A DNA stretch of 64,000 nt, from assembly GCA_020975725.1 (NCBI GenBank), contig QXJR01000009.1:496001-560000 (forward strand). Reading direction: 5' to 3'. The notes under the pieces are model-generated. The model searched no databases and had not been told where the DNA came from. It worked only from the letters and a program-made list of their open reading frames with translations. The DNA comes from Picocystis sp. L7 (Eukaryota; Chlorophyta; Picocystophyceae; Picocystales; Picocystaceae). Positions within the stretch are counted from its first letter, which is position 1; every line of letters starts with the position of its first letter. The position numbers were made by a program, and so were the translations under genes. Shown piece after piece: positions 41,301 to 49,869 of the stretch.

Positions 41301-42213
41301 CAACCCGTGTGGTCTACTTCAAGCGTGAGCATGTCAACCAGCTCCAAGTCGTCATGAGTAGGAGAGGAAACCATAGCTATCTCTCATCTGCATGGGTCTC
41401 TTTGCAGCACAGTCGTCTTGATGAATCATGGCAAGTCAGCATTTTCCCGTCCTGCAGCACGCTCAGGTACAAGCCTTTTACTGCCAACTCTGAAGCTCGC
41501 ACCCGCGATACAGGTCGCACACACGTCACCGGACATCAAGAGCAGGAAAGGGTAGGTTCCCCAATCACTCTGCACTCTGACATCTGTTTTGCTTTGTTTC
41601 TGTCGCACCATGTTGCAGTCAAGCGCTCGGACACGTCTCCTGGATTTGCACCGCAAGATCAAGATCCTTGTTATGGGCCCCACTTTCAATGCCAGGCACC
41701 CAGCCTTCCACGAGCCCCTTGAGTTTTCAGGTCTTTTCGAAAGCCCGTTGCCCGTGCATCCCACCGTGGCGGATGTCTACACTACAACTGGTGTTTTACA
41801 ACACCCGGCCTGGCTTACCCAAAGCCGATTGGCCAACTTTTTTTCTTCGACCGGACATTTTTTCAACTCACCAACTTCCTTTCACCTCCACCATCTCTCC
41901 GATGGATGCGTGGCGAGGACGAGTGTGCGCTCACGCCATGTATATGTGGTTTCGGACAGTGTCATGGCAAAGCCTCTTTGTGTGCAAGGATGTAATTGTT
42001 GATCCTGACTCCCACCTTCAACTGGAACACTGTTCGGCTTTGTTCGTCATTCCCAAGCTCTGGGTCCCGAGCGCCGTTTCACTCACATCTTCCTTCGCAC
42101 GCGATGCCGCGCGCTGCTAAGTCTCGCGTGCGCAGTTGAGGCCGCTGCTCCGCGTCCTGCTGCAGAGTAAACAGTCGAGGTGTGCCGGGACGTGGAAGCC
42201 GGTGCTCGCCTCG

Positions 42214-43494
42214 ATGCTGGAGCAAAGAAGCGACCAGGAACTAGAGGTCGAAGACGTTTTGTTAGGAGCGAGTTCGGCGAACGGAAGGGTGGAGCCCATC
42301 GACAGAAGAAACGTTGTCTACACCATTTTCTTCTTGCTCGGAGCAGGCATACTGTTTCCATGGAACGTGTTCATCACGGCAGTAGACTACTTCGACGCAC
42401 TCTATCCTTCCAAGGACATGGACCGGTTGTTTGGAGCACTGTACATGGCCCCAAATTTGGTCATGCTCTGCTTGCTAGTGATTTACGGACATAACTTTTC
42501 GAACAAATTGAAGGTTGTGGGTGGCTTCATCGGATACCTTGTGGCCATCATCAGCATACCAATCATGGACCTGGTGCTTGGACCAACCCCTGGCGAATCA
42601 AGTACGTTCGCGTTTCATCTAACTCTCATCCTCGTTGCAGAGACTGGCGTAGCAGATGCCGTAGCTCAGGGTAGCTTGTATGGTATGGCAGGTTTGTTTC
42701 CCCCCAGGTACACTCAAGCGCTGATGGCAGGAACAAGTGCCTCAGGTTTCCTGGTGTCCTTGTTGCGAGTGTCCACAAAAGCAAGCTTGCCTTCGACATT
42801 TGCTGGCCTCAGGATCAGCGCAACAATTTACTTTTTGATCTCATTTTTGTTTATTGTTGTATGCTTGGCATCATTCATGTACTTGCCTCGCACTGAAGTC
42901 GTTCAGTTTTATACGAAAAGTATGGACCGAAGCATGGAACTTACACCCCTAAGGACATGCAAGGAGGGTGGCAAAGAAAAGATATTCCAGAAGCTGTCTC
43001 GAACAAGTGTGTTTTCCGTATTCAGGCAGATATGGCCCTTTGCAACGATGGTAGCATACACCTACCTTGTCACGCTGGCACTTTTTCCTGGTTTTGTCAC
43101 CGAGAACCTTCACTGGGACTTCGTGGGCGATTGGTATCCGGTACTTCTGATCACCATGTTTAACTTCGGCGACCTACTTGGGAAGATCCAGCCAAGTTAT
43201 CAGAAGATCGGCAGCTTGCGTGCACTTTGCATTTGTGTCGCAAGCAGAACCCTCTTCCTGCCGGTCTTTTGGATTTGTGGGAAGACCTGGGCTGGTTTCG
43301 ACTCTCCTTGGACGGTGTTTACCCTTGTCTTCTTCTTGGGCTGGACGAACGGCTACTTGGGATGCCTTCTCATGATGATTGCTCCGGGGAAATGTGCTCC
43401 AGAGGATGCAGAGCTTGCAGGCACAACGATGGTTTTCTTCTTGATATTGGGACTCACGCTCGGGGCATTCCTGGGCTGGATTTGGGTGCTTTGA
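42214..43494 (+). CDS. Equilibrative nucleoside transporter (ENT/SLC29)
   Basis: A 426-aa polytopic membrane protein of the ENT family, which moves nucleosides or nucleobases across membranes. The first span has the ENT hallmark LLGAGILFPWNVFITAVDYF. Further landmarks are ADAVAQGSLYGMAGLFPPRYTQALMAGTSASG (spans 4-5), a hydrophilic loop around 230-265, FPGFVTENLHW, NFGDLLGKIQPSY, and the final spans with GWTNGYLGCLLMMIAPG. About 11 hydrophobic helices can be counted, as expected. The frame is open upstream to a TTG; the first ATG is 42214 and gives a short acidic cytosolic N-terminus. Confidence 0.92.
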   Translation: MLEQRSDQELEVEDVLLGASSANGRVEPIDRRNVVYTIFFLLGAGILFPWNVFITAVDYFDALYPSKDMDRLFGALYMAPNLVMLCLLVIYGHNFSNKLKVVGGFIGYLVAIISIPIMDLVLGPTPGESSTFAFHLTLILVAETGVADAVAQGSLYGMAGLFPPRYTQALMAGTSASGFLVSLLRVSTKASLPSTFAGLRISATIYFLISFLFIVVCLASFMYLPRTEVVQFYTKSMDRSMELTPLRTCKEGGKEKIFQKLSRTSVFSVFRQIWPFATMVAYTYLVTLALFPGFVTENLHWDFVGDWYPVLLITMFNFGDLLGKIQPSYQKIGSLRALCICVASRTLFLPVFWICGKTWAGFDSPWTVFTLVFFLGWTNGYLGCLLMMIAPGKCAPEDAELAGTTMVFFLILGLTLGAFLGWIWVL

Positions 43495-43989
43495 ACATGA
43501 ACCCATCTGTTGCCAGGGTTCTTCTCCCAGGTGCACCCATCCCTCAACCCCAAGCACTAACTTCACAATTTGTACATTCTCATACCCCTTCCTTTATTCC
43601 CTTTCCCATCCATCCACGGGGTTTGCCAATGAATTGGTGCATCTGAACACTTGAAGGCCCAGTCTGGCAGTCACCAGCCTGTGTTGGTTCGCCTCGACAG
43701 GACCGTCGATGTCGATCGCACAGCCAGCAGACGATCCTCGAACTACCACGACGGAATCGCTCCGAACAAGAGACATGTTCCCCATGAAACGCACCCTACG
43801 AATGCATCGTCCGACGAGACATCCCTCATCCTCGAAGGCGATGAACTTTCTCGCCCTTTCCTTCGGGAAACCTGTGAGGATTTTGCCTTCAGAGTTGCAT
43901 CGCTCGCAGAGTTGGAACGGTGGGAGTCGATTCGACTGGTGTTGGGAGACGGAAAGTTGGCGCGGAACCGAGGCGAAAGCGCACGCGCC
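43495..43989. other. Intergenic, ENT to PP2C-2
   Basis: About 495 bp between same-strand genes. The PP2C-2 frame is open from 43651 but lacks an ATG until 43990, so part of this could be coding if an upstream exon exists. Nothing else recognised. Confidence 0.35.
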
Positions 43990-45258
43990 ATGGCTTCTCA
44001 CGTGTGTGGATCGGCACGAAAGGCCGTGGAAGATCTCGTGAAGGGTTCCGTGAAATGCACGAAGGTGTCGGAGGGGGATTTCGGACGGCTGGGAGACGGA
44101 ACAACCGCACCGTCGAGTGAACCAACCACGAGCTCCTCCACTGGGTTCCACGTTGTGGGCGCAGAATCCGATTTGCAAGCGAAGGAAGAAGCCGTGTTGG
44201 TGGTTGAAGTTGTGCAGGAGCTCGAAGATGTAAAGCGAGGAGACTCGGGCTTCAGGTCTCCTGGAGAAGATGCCTCCGACACTTCCGTCGAACCACTGCC
44301 AGTCCAGCTGAAGCACGTCTTGCCTTCGATACTATCCACTAGTCCCATAGATGCAACCAAACTGAGACCTTTCAAATTTGGAGTTTCTCATTCGAGAGGT
44401 GCTCGACCGTACATGGAAGACCGATACAATATTGTGGCCACTTTTCGTGCCTCCGGTCAAGGGGAGAAGGATGATGGAACCATTAGAAGCTTCTGTGGAG
44501 TGTACGATGGCCACAACGGATTCAAGGCAGCAGAATATGCTTCCAGCCGGATCCAGCAACTGATGTCGTATCATCCCTGCCTGATGCATGCCGATCCACA
44601 CCCGGTCGATGTGAAGCATGCTTTGCGGGCGTCTTTTCTTCAAACAGACAGGGAGATTCTTGACAGAATGAAGAAAGAAGGGTGTAGAGATGGAACAACA
44701 GCAGTGGTCGCGATGAGGCTGGGAAGATACCTCTATTTGGGGAATGTAGGAGATTCACGCGCTGTGCTTTGTCGGAAGGGGGTCGCCTACCGCCTCACGA
44801 TCGACCACAAGCCTGATTTGGCACATGAAAAGTCGCGCGTGCATTCAGTAGGTGGCCGCGTCGAGTTCAGTGGCTGTTGGAGGGTGATATGTGAACCACG
44901 GGAAAACCGACCAGGTAGCGGTCTTGCCGTCACAAGGAGCTTAGGAGATTTGGATTTCAAGGAGCCGATCCCTCTGGTAGAAGCTAATCCAGACGTTGGA
45001 CACCTACCAATGCAACCCGATGATCAGTTTGTGATTTTGGGTTCGGATGGGTTATGGGATGTAATTACTGACCAGGAAGCTGCAGATCTCGTGTACAATA
45101 CAATATTTGAGGTTCGGAAGCATGGGCAGGTTTCCAAACCTAGGAATACCAGGTCGGGTATGGCAAAGGCAGCGTCCGATGCGCTAGTGAGAGCTGCTTT
45201 GAAAAGGGGTTCCTTGGATAATGTCACATCACTTGTCATACTATTTGAATGGTGCTGA
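43990..45258 (+). CDS. PP2C-type phosphatase with N-terminal extension
   Basis: A 422-aa PPM/PP2C protein. The N-terminal 130 residues are acidic and Ser/Thr-rich with no known domain. The catalytic domain begins FGVSHSRGARPYMEDRYN, then CGVYDGHNGFKAAEY, DGTTAVVAM, LGNVGDSRAV, LAVTRSLGDLDF, LGSDGLWDVITDQEAADLV and SLDNVTSLVILF. All metal-binding acidic positions are present; the usual DGHGG is DGHNG. The layout resembles algal and plant clades with regulatory N-termini, but the target is unknown. Only 35 bp separates its stop from that of the convergent SufE-BolA gene. Confidence 0.92.
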   Translation: MASHVCGSARKAVEDLVKGSVKCTKVSEGDFGRLGDGTTAPSSEPTTSSSTGFHVVGAESDLQAKEEAVLVVEVVQELEDVKRGDSGFRSPGEDASDTSVEPLPVQLKHVLPSILSTSPIDATKLRPFKFGVSHSRGARPYMEDRYNIVATFRASGQGEKDDGTIRSFCGVYDGHNGFKAAEYASSRIQQLMSYHPCLMHADPHPVDVKHALRASFLQTDREILDRMKKEGCRDGTTAVVAMRLGRYLYLGNVGDSRAVLCRKGVAYRLTIDHKPDLAHEKSRVHSVGGRVEFSGCWRVICEPRENRPGSGLAVTRSLGDLDFKEPIPLVEANPDVGHLPMQPDDQFVILGSDGLWDVITDQEAADLVYNTIFEVRKHGQVSKPRNTRSGMAKAASDALVRAALKRGSLDNVTSLVILFEWC

Positions 45259-45293
45259 TTCAATATTTTTGAGCAATTAGCAAAAATTTTACC

Positions 45294-46235
45294 TTACATG
45301 CCCACTTCTTCGGGTGTCTTTGCCGTAACTGATAGCGCATGCACGCCACCTTTGATTTCCTCGTCTACTATACCGTAAACCAACCTGTGTCTCTTGAGTT
45401 GGTTCAGCCCGGAAAACTTTTCTGACACAATGCTGATTGCCAGGTGGGTCTCTGTACTACGCAGCCCCTTCGTACCTGCATGGCCAGCATGCTGGTCAGA
45501 GTTGTCTTCAATACTGAGTTTCAAGGGCGACAGCTCTTTTTCCAGCTTCGCGTGCATGGAATCACGGACCGGGGTGGTAGATGCGTCTTCTTCACCATCC
45601 ACCTAGAAACAGTTGTGGTTGTTTGAATCTGTTAGAACCTCTCTCACCGGAGCGTACATAAACTCGCAAAGTTCGCAGTCTCTGGTCCGCGTGGATCATA
45701 CCTGAGCGTCCGCCTCCCCTTTGGCTTGGGCAATGTACAGCTCCAATGTTTTCTTTTGCATCATCTTGAGCATGTTGAGGAACCCATTGTTTCTTGATGG
45801 GGTCAAGCTCTGCTTGAGTCCGAGCATTTCGATGAAATCGGGGGTCACGTCCATGATTTCTTGCGGCGTGGATCCACTGAGACCTTCCACGAGCAACGCT
45901 GCCAGCCCCTTGGTGAGCTGGGAGTCGGAATCGGCCTGGAAGTACACTTTCCCGTCCTCCTGCAGCTCCGGCAGGACCCACACCTGTGACACACATCCCT
46001 TCACGCGATTTTCTTCGACGTGAGCTTCTTCTGGAAGTGGCTTCAGCTTCGAGGCGAAGAAGAGGAGCTGTTTGTACCTCTGCATGGGATCCGGCACCAT
46101 TTGGAAGGCACCCACGATGCGTCTCAGCGATCCAGGGAGCTCTTCCATCGACTGTGAACTCGATGCATGCACTGCACGTCTCCCTGAAGCTCCCACACGC
46201 ACGGAACGTGCCGCTCTTGCGCGCAACATCGCCAT
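45294..46235 (-). CDS. SufE-BolA fusion (plastid SufE1-type)
   Basis: A 280-aa protein from exons 45702-46235 and 45294-45602. The start MAMLRARAARSVRVGASG is transit-like. The SufE domain follows (LRRIVGAFQMVPDPMQRYKQ, the sulfur-accepting Cys in VKGCVSQVW, FIEMLGL). After the intron comes a BolA domain (MHAKLEKELSPLKLSIEDNSDQHAGH, then THLAISIVSEKFSG and KRHRLVY). The 99-nt intron (45603-45701) starts GTATGA, is phase 0 and lies exactly at the domain joint. Plant SufE1 has the same fusion. SufE activates the cysteine desulfurase NFS2 for plastid Fe-S cluster assembly, and BolA binds glutaredoxin. Confidence 0.92.
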
Positions 46236-46968
46236 CGAAGTCGTCGGTCTGTCGGACCTGGCACCTGGCTGGGGTGCAGGACCCGGACCAGACACACCCT
46301 TTCGGGCATCCGTACCTCCTCTCCCATTGGATGTGGGTACGATCGATGGTCCGTGCTCGCCGTAGGAGGGTGTATCTGCAGAAAGGGGTGTAGGTGGAGG
46401 GCTGGATGCAGCAGAGGTGGGAGGTGGGAGGTGGAAGATGGCATCCAGAGAAAAGCGAAAGAGAAGCCAGCCACCGGATTGGGAAGAGGGAAATGAAGAA
46501 GAAGGACGGGAGGTGGAGGTCGAACGCATGCACGAGGACATGAAGAGACAGGAGAGTTGCCTTTCGAAGCCAAAGGTATGGAAAATTGCGGGTTCAATCG
46601 GAAGCCCATGGGGTAAAGCCCAATCCTGCGTGCCTTCCGCAGACACATCCGAATCCATCCATTCATGTTTGCACCGCTCCTTTGTAGACGTCGATCCTCC
46701 CCGTACGACTTGCAACCCCCAACCAACACACCCTCTTGTGCTGCTGCTTCGAACCTCAGTTTCCTTGCATGTCACAGATGCACTGGTTCCGATCCTCTCC
46801 ATCACCTGGGTGGATGCGTTACTTGCACTCGCAACCTTGGCAGGTAGACCAATGGAAACACATACCGTTTGTTCGATGGACCAGAGCACATAGGATCCAC
46901 GGACGGTTGCGGCATTGCCTGCCATCCGATTCCCAACGCATGTGCCTTTCCTGGTCGATCCAAGTCCT
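46236..46968. other. Intergenic, SufE-BolA to lumen protein
   Basis: About 730 bp between minus-strand genes. It contains a plus-strand open frame at 46438-46893 listed separately. Otherwise nothing recognised. Confidence 0.35.
46438..46893 (+). CDS. Possible small ORF, unknown
   Basis: An open frame starting MASREKRKRSQPPDWEEGN, strongly charged for its first 45 residues and then hydrophobic without family resemblance. The charged start looks gene-like; a GTATGG donor-like sequence follows the charged part. It may be a short exon of an unrecognised gene or chance. Confidence 0.2.
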   Translation: MASREKRKRSQPPDWEEGNEEEGREVEVERMHEDMKRQESCLSKPKVWKIAGSIGSPWGKAQSCVPSADTSESIHSCLHRSFVDVDPPRTTCNPQPTHPLVLLLRTSVSLHVTDALVPILSITWVDALLALATLAGRPMETHTVCSMDQST

Positions 46969-47553
46969 TCAGATGAAAGCGAGGGGTTCGTCTTGATCTC
47001 CTTCCAATCGCGAGCATCGCAAAGGCCCGACTTCTGGATCTCTCAAGCAAGCGTCGATGGACGCCACAGCCGCTTCCACCGCACCGTCCACACCTTTTTC
47101 CTTCCAGAACGAGGCGGTGCCGAACCTCCCTTCCAACCTGCGCCAGAAGGTCCTCGGCACCAGCAAGTCCACGTTCGATCCGACGGAGAAATGCAGCGCG
47201 TTGCCCAGTCCTGGATCCGCCACCATCACCACGGTGTCGTCGTCCACGTTCCAATACTCCGCCACGGCCTTTCCCGGCGTGTATGGATAATTCTGCGCCA
47301 GGACACGTAGACGCACGCCGGTGTCGGATTCGAGTTTGCGCGCCACGCGTTCGATGCGATCCACTTGGCGCGGTGTGAGCCAACCGCCGACGTCGAAGGC
47401 CAGCTTCGCAGGCTCGCCTGGCGCGCGCGGAGGGAGCAGTTCTGGCGCGTCCACGCCTTCCAGGCGACGTGCAGCCAGTGCTGGACGCGGCAGGAGGAAG
47501 GCGGGCGGAACGAGCGCAGATGCACGCATCAGCTGCGCGCGCGAGAGCTGCAT
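46969..47553 (-). CDS. Thylakoid lumen 15 kDa (TPM-domain) protein
   Basis: A 194-aa protein. The first 30 residues are basic, then hydrophobic, ending ALA, like a lumen-targeting signal. The mature part is a TPM domain close to the plant thylakoid lumenal 15.0 kDa protein 2: DAPELLPPRA, KLAFDVGGWLTPRQVDRIE, TGVRLRVLAQNYPYTPG, NVDDDTVVMVADPGLGN, VPRTFWRRLEGRFG and SFWKEKGVDGAVEAAV. TPM proteins include TLP18.3/Psb32, involved in photosystem II repair; the role of this 15-kDa type is not established. The stromal part of a bipartite signal looks short, so an upstream exon is possible; the frame is open to a TTG at 47595. Confidence 0.85.
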   Translation of the reverse strand: MQLSRAQLMRASALVPPAFLLPRPALAARRLEGVDAPELLPPRAPGEPAKLAFDVGGWLTPRQVDRIERVARKLESDTGVRLRVLAQNYPYTPGKAVAEYWNVDDDTVVMVADPGLGNALHFSVGSNVDLLVPRTFWRRLEGRFGTASFWKEKGVDGAVEAAVASIDACLRDPEVGPLRCSRLEGDQDEPLAFI

Positions 47554-47946
47554 GACGTGGCCCAGCCGACGTGGTCCGACCAATGTGACCGACAAGGACA
47601 GTGTGAGTGGAAGGTGGGGACCTTGGGGAAGCCCAACACCATCTCTCTGGATGCAGAGGGATGATGTGGATCTGCTGCTGGAACCGCGGTGGACGAGGAG
47701 AAGACAACAAATGGGGTGCAGATGTGGCTCCGGAAACAGGAGGACGGGAGATGGAAGGCTCCCACATCCTTAGACTGTACCAAAGAGTGGACGTAATGTT
47801 GCAAGCGTACTGCCCTGGGCCGAACCAGCAAATCAACCCATGGTAATTAGGCTTGCTTCGGAGCCAAGCTCCAGGCACAGAAGGTACCCTCGCTGCATTA
47901 TTCACGTGGATTACAAAGATTCCACGAATACAAAATTGTGTGTTCC
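47554..47946. other. Intergenic, lumen protein to PSAT
   Basis: About 390 bp between two minus-strand genes. No gene or repeat recognised; a transit-peptide exon for the lumen protein could lie here. Confidence 0.35.
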
Positions 47947-49333
47947 TCAATGCGATGCCTGGAACTCCTTCATCAATTGCGCAAGCCTCTCCACGCCAGA
48001 CACCGGCATGGCATTGTAAATGGAAGCTCGCATCCCTCCGACCGAACGATGCCCCTTCAATTGGATCAGGCCGTTGTCCTGGCACAGGCCCAAGAACTCC
48101 TTTTCCAATTCAGGGGTGTCCATCGTGAACGGAACGTTCATGGAGCTGCGCACGTTCTCGGCCACGGGGGACTTGAAGTACCCATTGGATGCCTGGATTG
48201 CATCGTACAGGACAGCCGCTTTGGCCTGGTTGTGCTTCTCCACTTCAGACAAACCACCCATGGACAGAAGCTTCTTGAAAACCAGCCCACACATGTAAAT
48301 GGACCAACAAGGGGGGGTGTTGTAAAGGGAGTCGTTCTCGGCCATGATTTGGTAGTCCAGCATGACGGGAGTCTCAGGCCTGGCGTGTCCAATGAGGTCC
48401 TCACGAATGATCACAATTGTCACTCCTGCAGGTCCAACGTTCTTCTGGGCACCGGCGTATATGATACCATACTTGCTCACATCCACCTGCTTGGAGCAGA
48501 AGTTCGACGACATGTCGGCAATCAGGCAACCATCCACGGTTGGGTCGTGTTTGAATTCCACTCCCTGGATCGTTTCGTTCGCACAAATGTGCACGTACTT
48601 TGCACCAGGCGTAAGCTTCCACTCGGACTGATCAGGAATGACCGTGAAGCTGGAATCCTTGGTGGTAGCTGCCAGGTTGGCCTTGCAGTACTTTTGCGCT
48701 TCCTTGTATGCCCTGCACGGTGAGAAGCGGTGATCAGTCAGAATTGGTCCGACGCAAGAGAGGGCACGCGGTTCGGCCATCTTCTGCTGAGGGCACTTAC
48801 TTTGATCCCCAGCTGCCCGTCACGATATAGTCGGTGACATCATCGGCGGAGGTTAGATTCAGAGGGAGCGCGGAGAACTGCGTGGAAGCTCCTCCTTGCA
48901 TGAACAACACCTATTGCCGAATCCATTCCTTTCAAAGTCAGCTCACGTCTCTTTTTACGAATCGCCGCACGTGCAAGGCTTCCACCATCGCAACGAGCGC
49001 TTGTCGTTCGTTCATCTCCTTCCATCCGCCCACCTTGTAGTTACTGGGAATTTGAAGCAGTTCCCTGAGATCACTCTCCGCCTCTTGAATGATGGTCATG
49101 AACTCTTTACCTCGGTGGGACATCTCCATGACGCTCATTCCGCTGCCGTGCCAGCTGAGCATCTCCTTCTGGGCGGTCTCCAGGACGTCTTCGAAGATGG
49201 CAGCAGGTCCTGCCGAGAAATTGTACACGCGATCTGTGCCGGTCGCGACGGCCCTGGGCACGCGCGTGGCGGCCACAGGTCTCGTCTGGACCGTCCCACG
49301 CCTTGTGGTGCACCTCAACATGCGCGTCTGCAT
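47947..49333 (-). CDS. Phosphoserine aminotransferase, plastid
   Basis: PLP enzyme of the phosphorylated serine pathway (3-phosphohydroxypyruvate to phosphoserine), 391 aa. Exons on the minus strand: 49034-49333, 48801-48910 and 47947-48712. Exon 1 gives a transit-like start and [17 protein letters not shown] with [13 protein letters not shown]. Exon 2 gives [19 protein letters not shown] and VTGSWGS. Exon 3 gives [26 protein letters not shown] and the PLP lysine in [14 protein letters not shown]. Both introns (123 nt GTGGGC; 88 nt GTAAGT) have CTGAC before the acceptor, and the joins restore the family sequence without gaps. Confidence 0.95.
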
Positions 49334-49430
49334 CGTTTCGAGGCGGTTGCTTCGACGTGTGGCTTCGTTGCTCTCGTGCGACTTGCTCTGGACCGTCGGT
49401 TGGTTGGCGGCGGTGGGCCCTGGTTCCCAA

Positions 49431-49453
49431 GCTATCGATTCGGGATCGATAGC
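49431..49453. promoter_or_regulatory. TATCGAT inverted repeat, 5-nt spacer (copy 2)
   Basis: Arms GCTATCGAT and ATCGATAGC separated by 5 nt, the same geometry as 18012-18034, about 100 bp upstream of the PSAT start. Confidence 0.5.
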
Positions 49454-49684
49454 TTTACCACCCACATCGCGATCTCGATCGATACCTCTTTCGTCTCGCA
49501 CCCCTCCCCCGGGGACCGTTCCCTCTCGGTCTTCCCCGCAGTGCTGTCCTTCTGTTCCATGGACAGAAGGAACCCTTGATCGAGGGCGATTCGGGTCTAT
49601 CGGACCTACCCCCGGGATCCTCCCATCCCTTCCCACCCCCCAATCACCCCCACCCACTCGATCCAGATCGAACCCGGTCGGAAG

Positions 49685-49855
49685 GAAAGGACAGACATCG
49701 ACAGACAGAGAGATTGAGGGAGGTGGAGAGGAGGGAGATTGAGAGAGGTGGAGAGAGGTGGAGGGAGATGGAGAGAGATGGAGAGAGATTGACAGAGGTG
49801 GAGGCAGGTGGAGGGAGATTGAGAGAGGTGGAGAGAGGTGGAGGGGAGTGTCGGA
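49685..49855. repeat. GAGAGAGGTGGA purine-rich microsatellite
   Basis: Imperfect tandem purine tract built from GAGAGAGGTGGA and GAGAGATGGA units on the plus strand, ending just before the PP2C-3 ATG. It would form the 5' UTR or promoter of that gene. Confidence 0.7.
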
Positions 49856-49869
49856 ACTCAGTCGAGAAG

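Larger units (their letters stand above)
37994..42213. other. 4.2-kb region without recognisable gene
   Basis: The longest gene-poor stretch. The left 460 bp hold promoter-like palindromes (38130-38150; 38354-38365). From 38460 to 42200 there are several open frames of 100-240 codons in all frames, none resembling a family. A fragment VHGMGEQLATAAL near 38690 loosely recalls Alba domains but was not accepted. At 41552-41618 there is an intron-like signature (GTAGG donor, CTGAC at 41577, pyrimidine tract, GCAG). A rapidly evolving spliced gene, a long non-coding RNA or decayed sequence are all possible. Confidence 0.4.
49334..49869. promoter_or_regulatory. Divergent promoter of PSAT and PP2C-3
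   Basis: 536 bp with the TATCGAT inverted repeat at 49431-49453, another GATCGATACC near 49475, and a purine-rich tract (49685-49855) directly before PP2C-3. Long open frames through the purine tract are artefacts of the repeat. Confidence 0.45.

Noticed and set aside
46802-48085. 427-codon minus-strand frame across the lumen protein and PSAT ends
   Set aside because: Overlaps two well-supported genes in another frame; composition is a shadow of those genes.
49576-49869. Upstream extension of PP2C-3 through the GAGAGAGGTGGA tract
   Set aside because: It would encode a repetitive Arg/Glu/Gly run from the microsatellite; the catalytic domain follows the ATG at 49870 directly.
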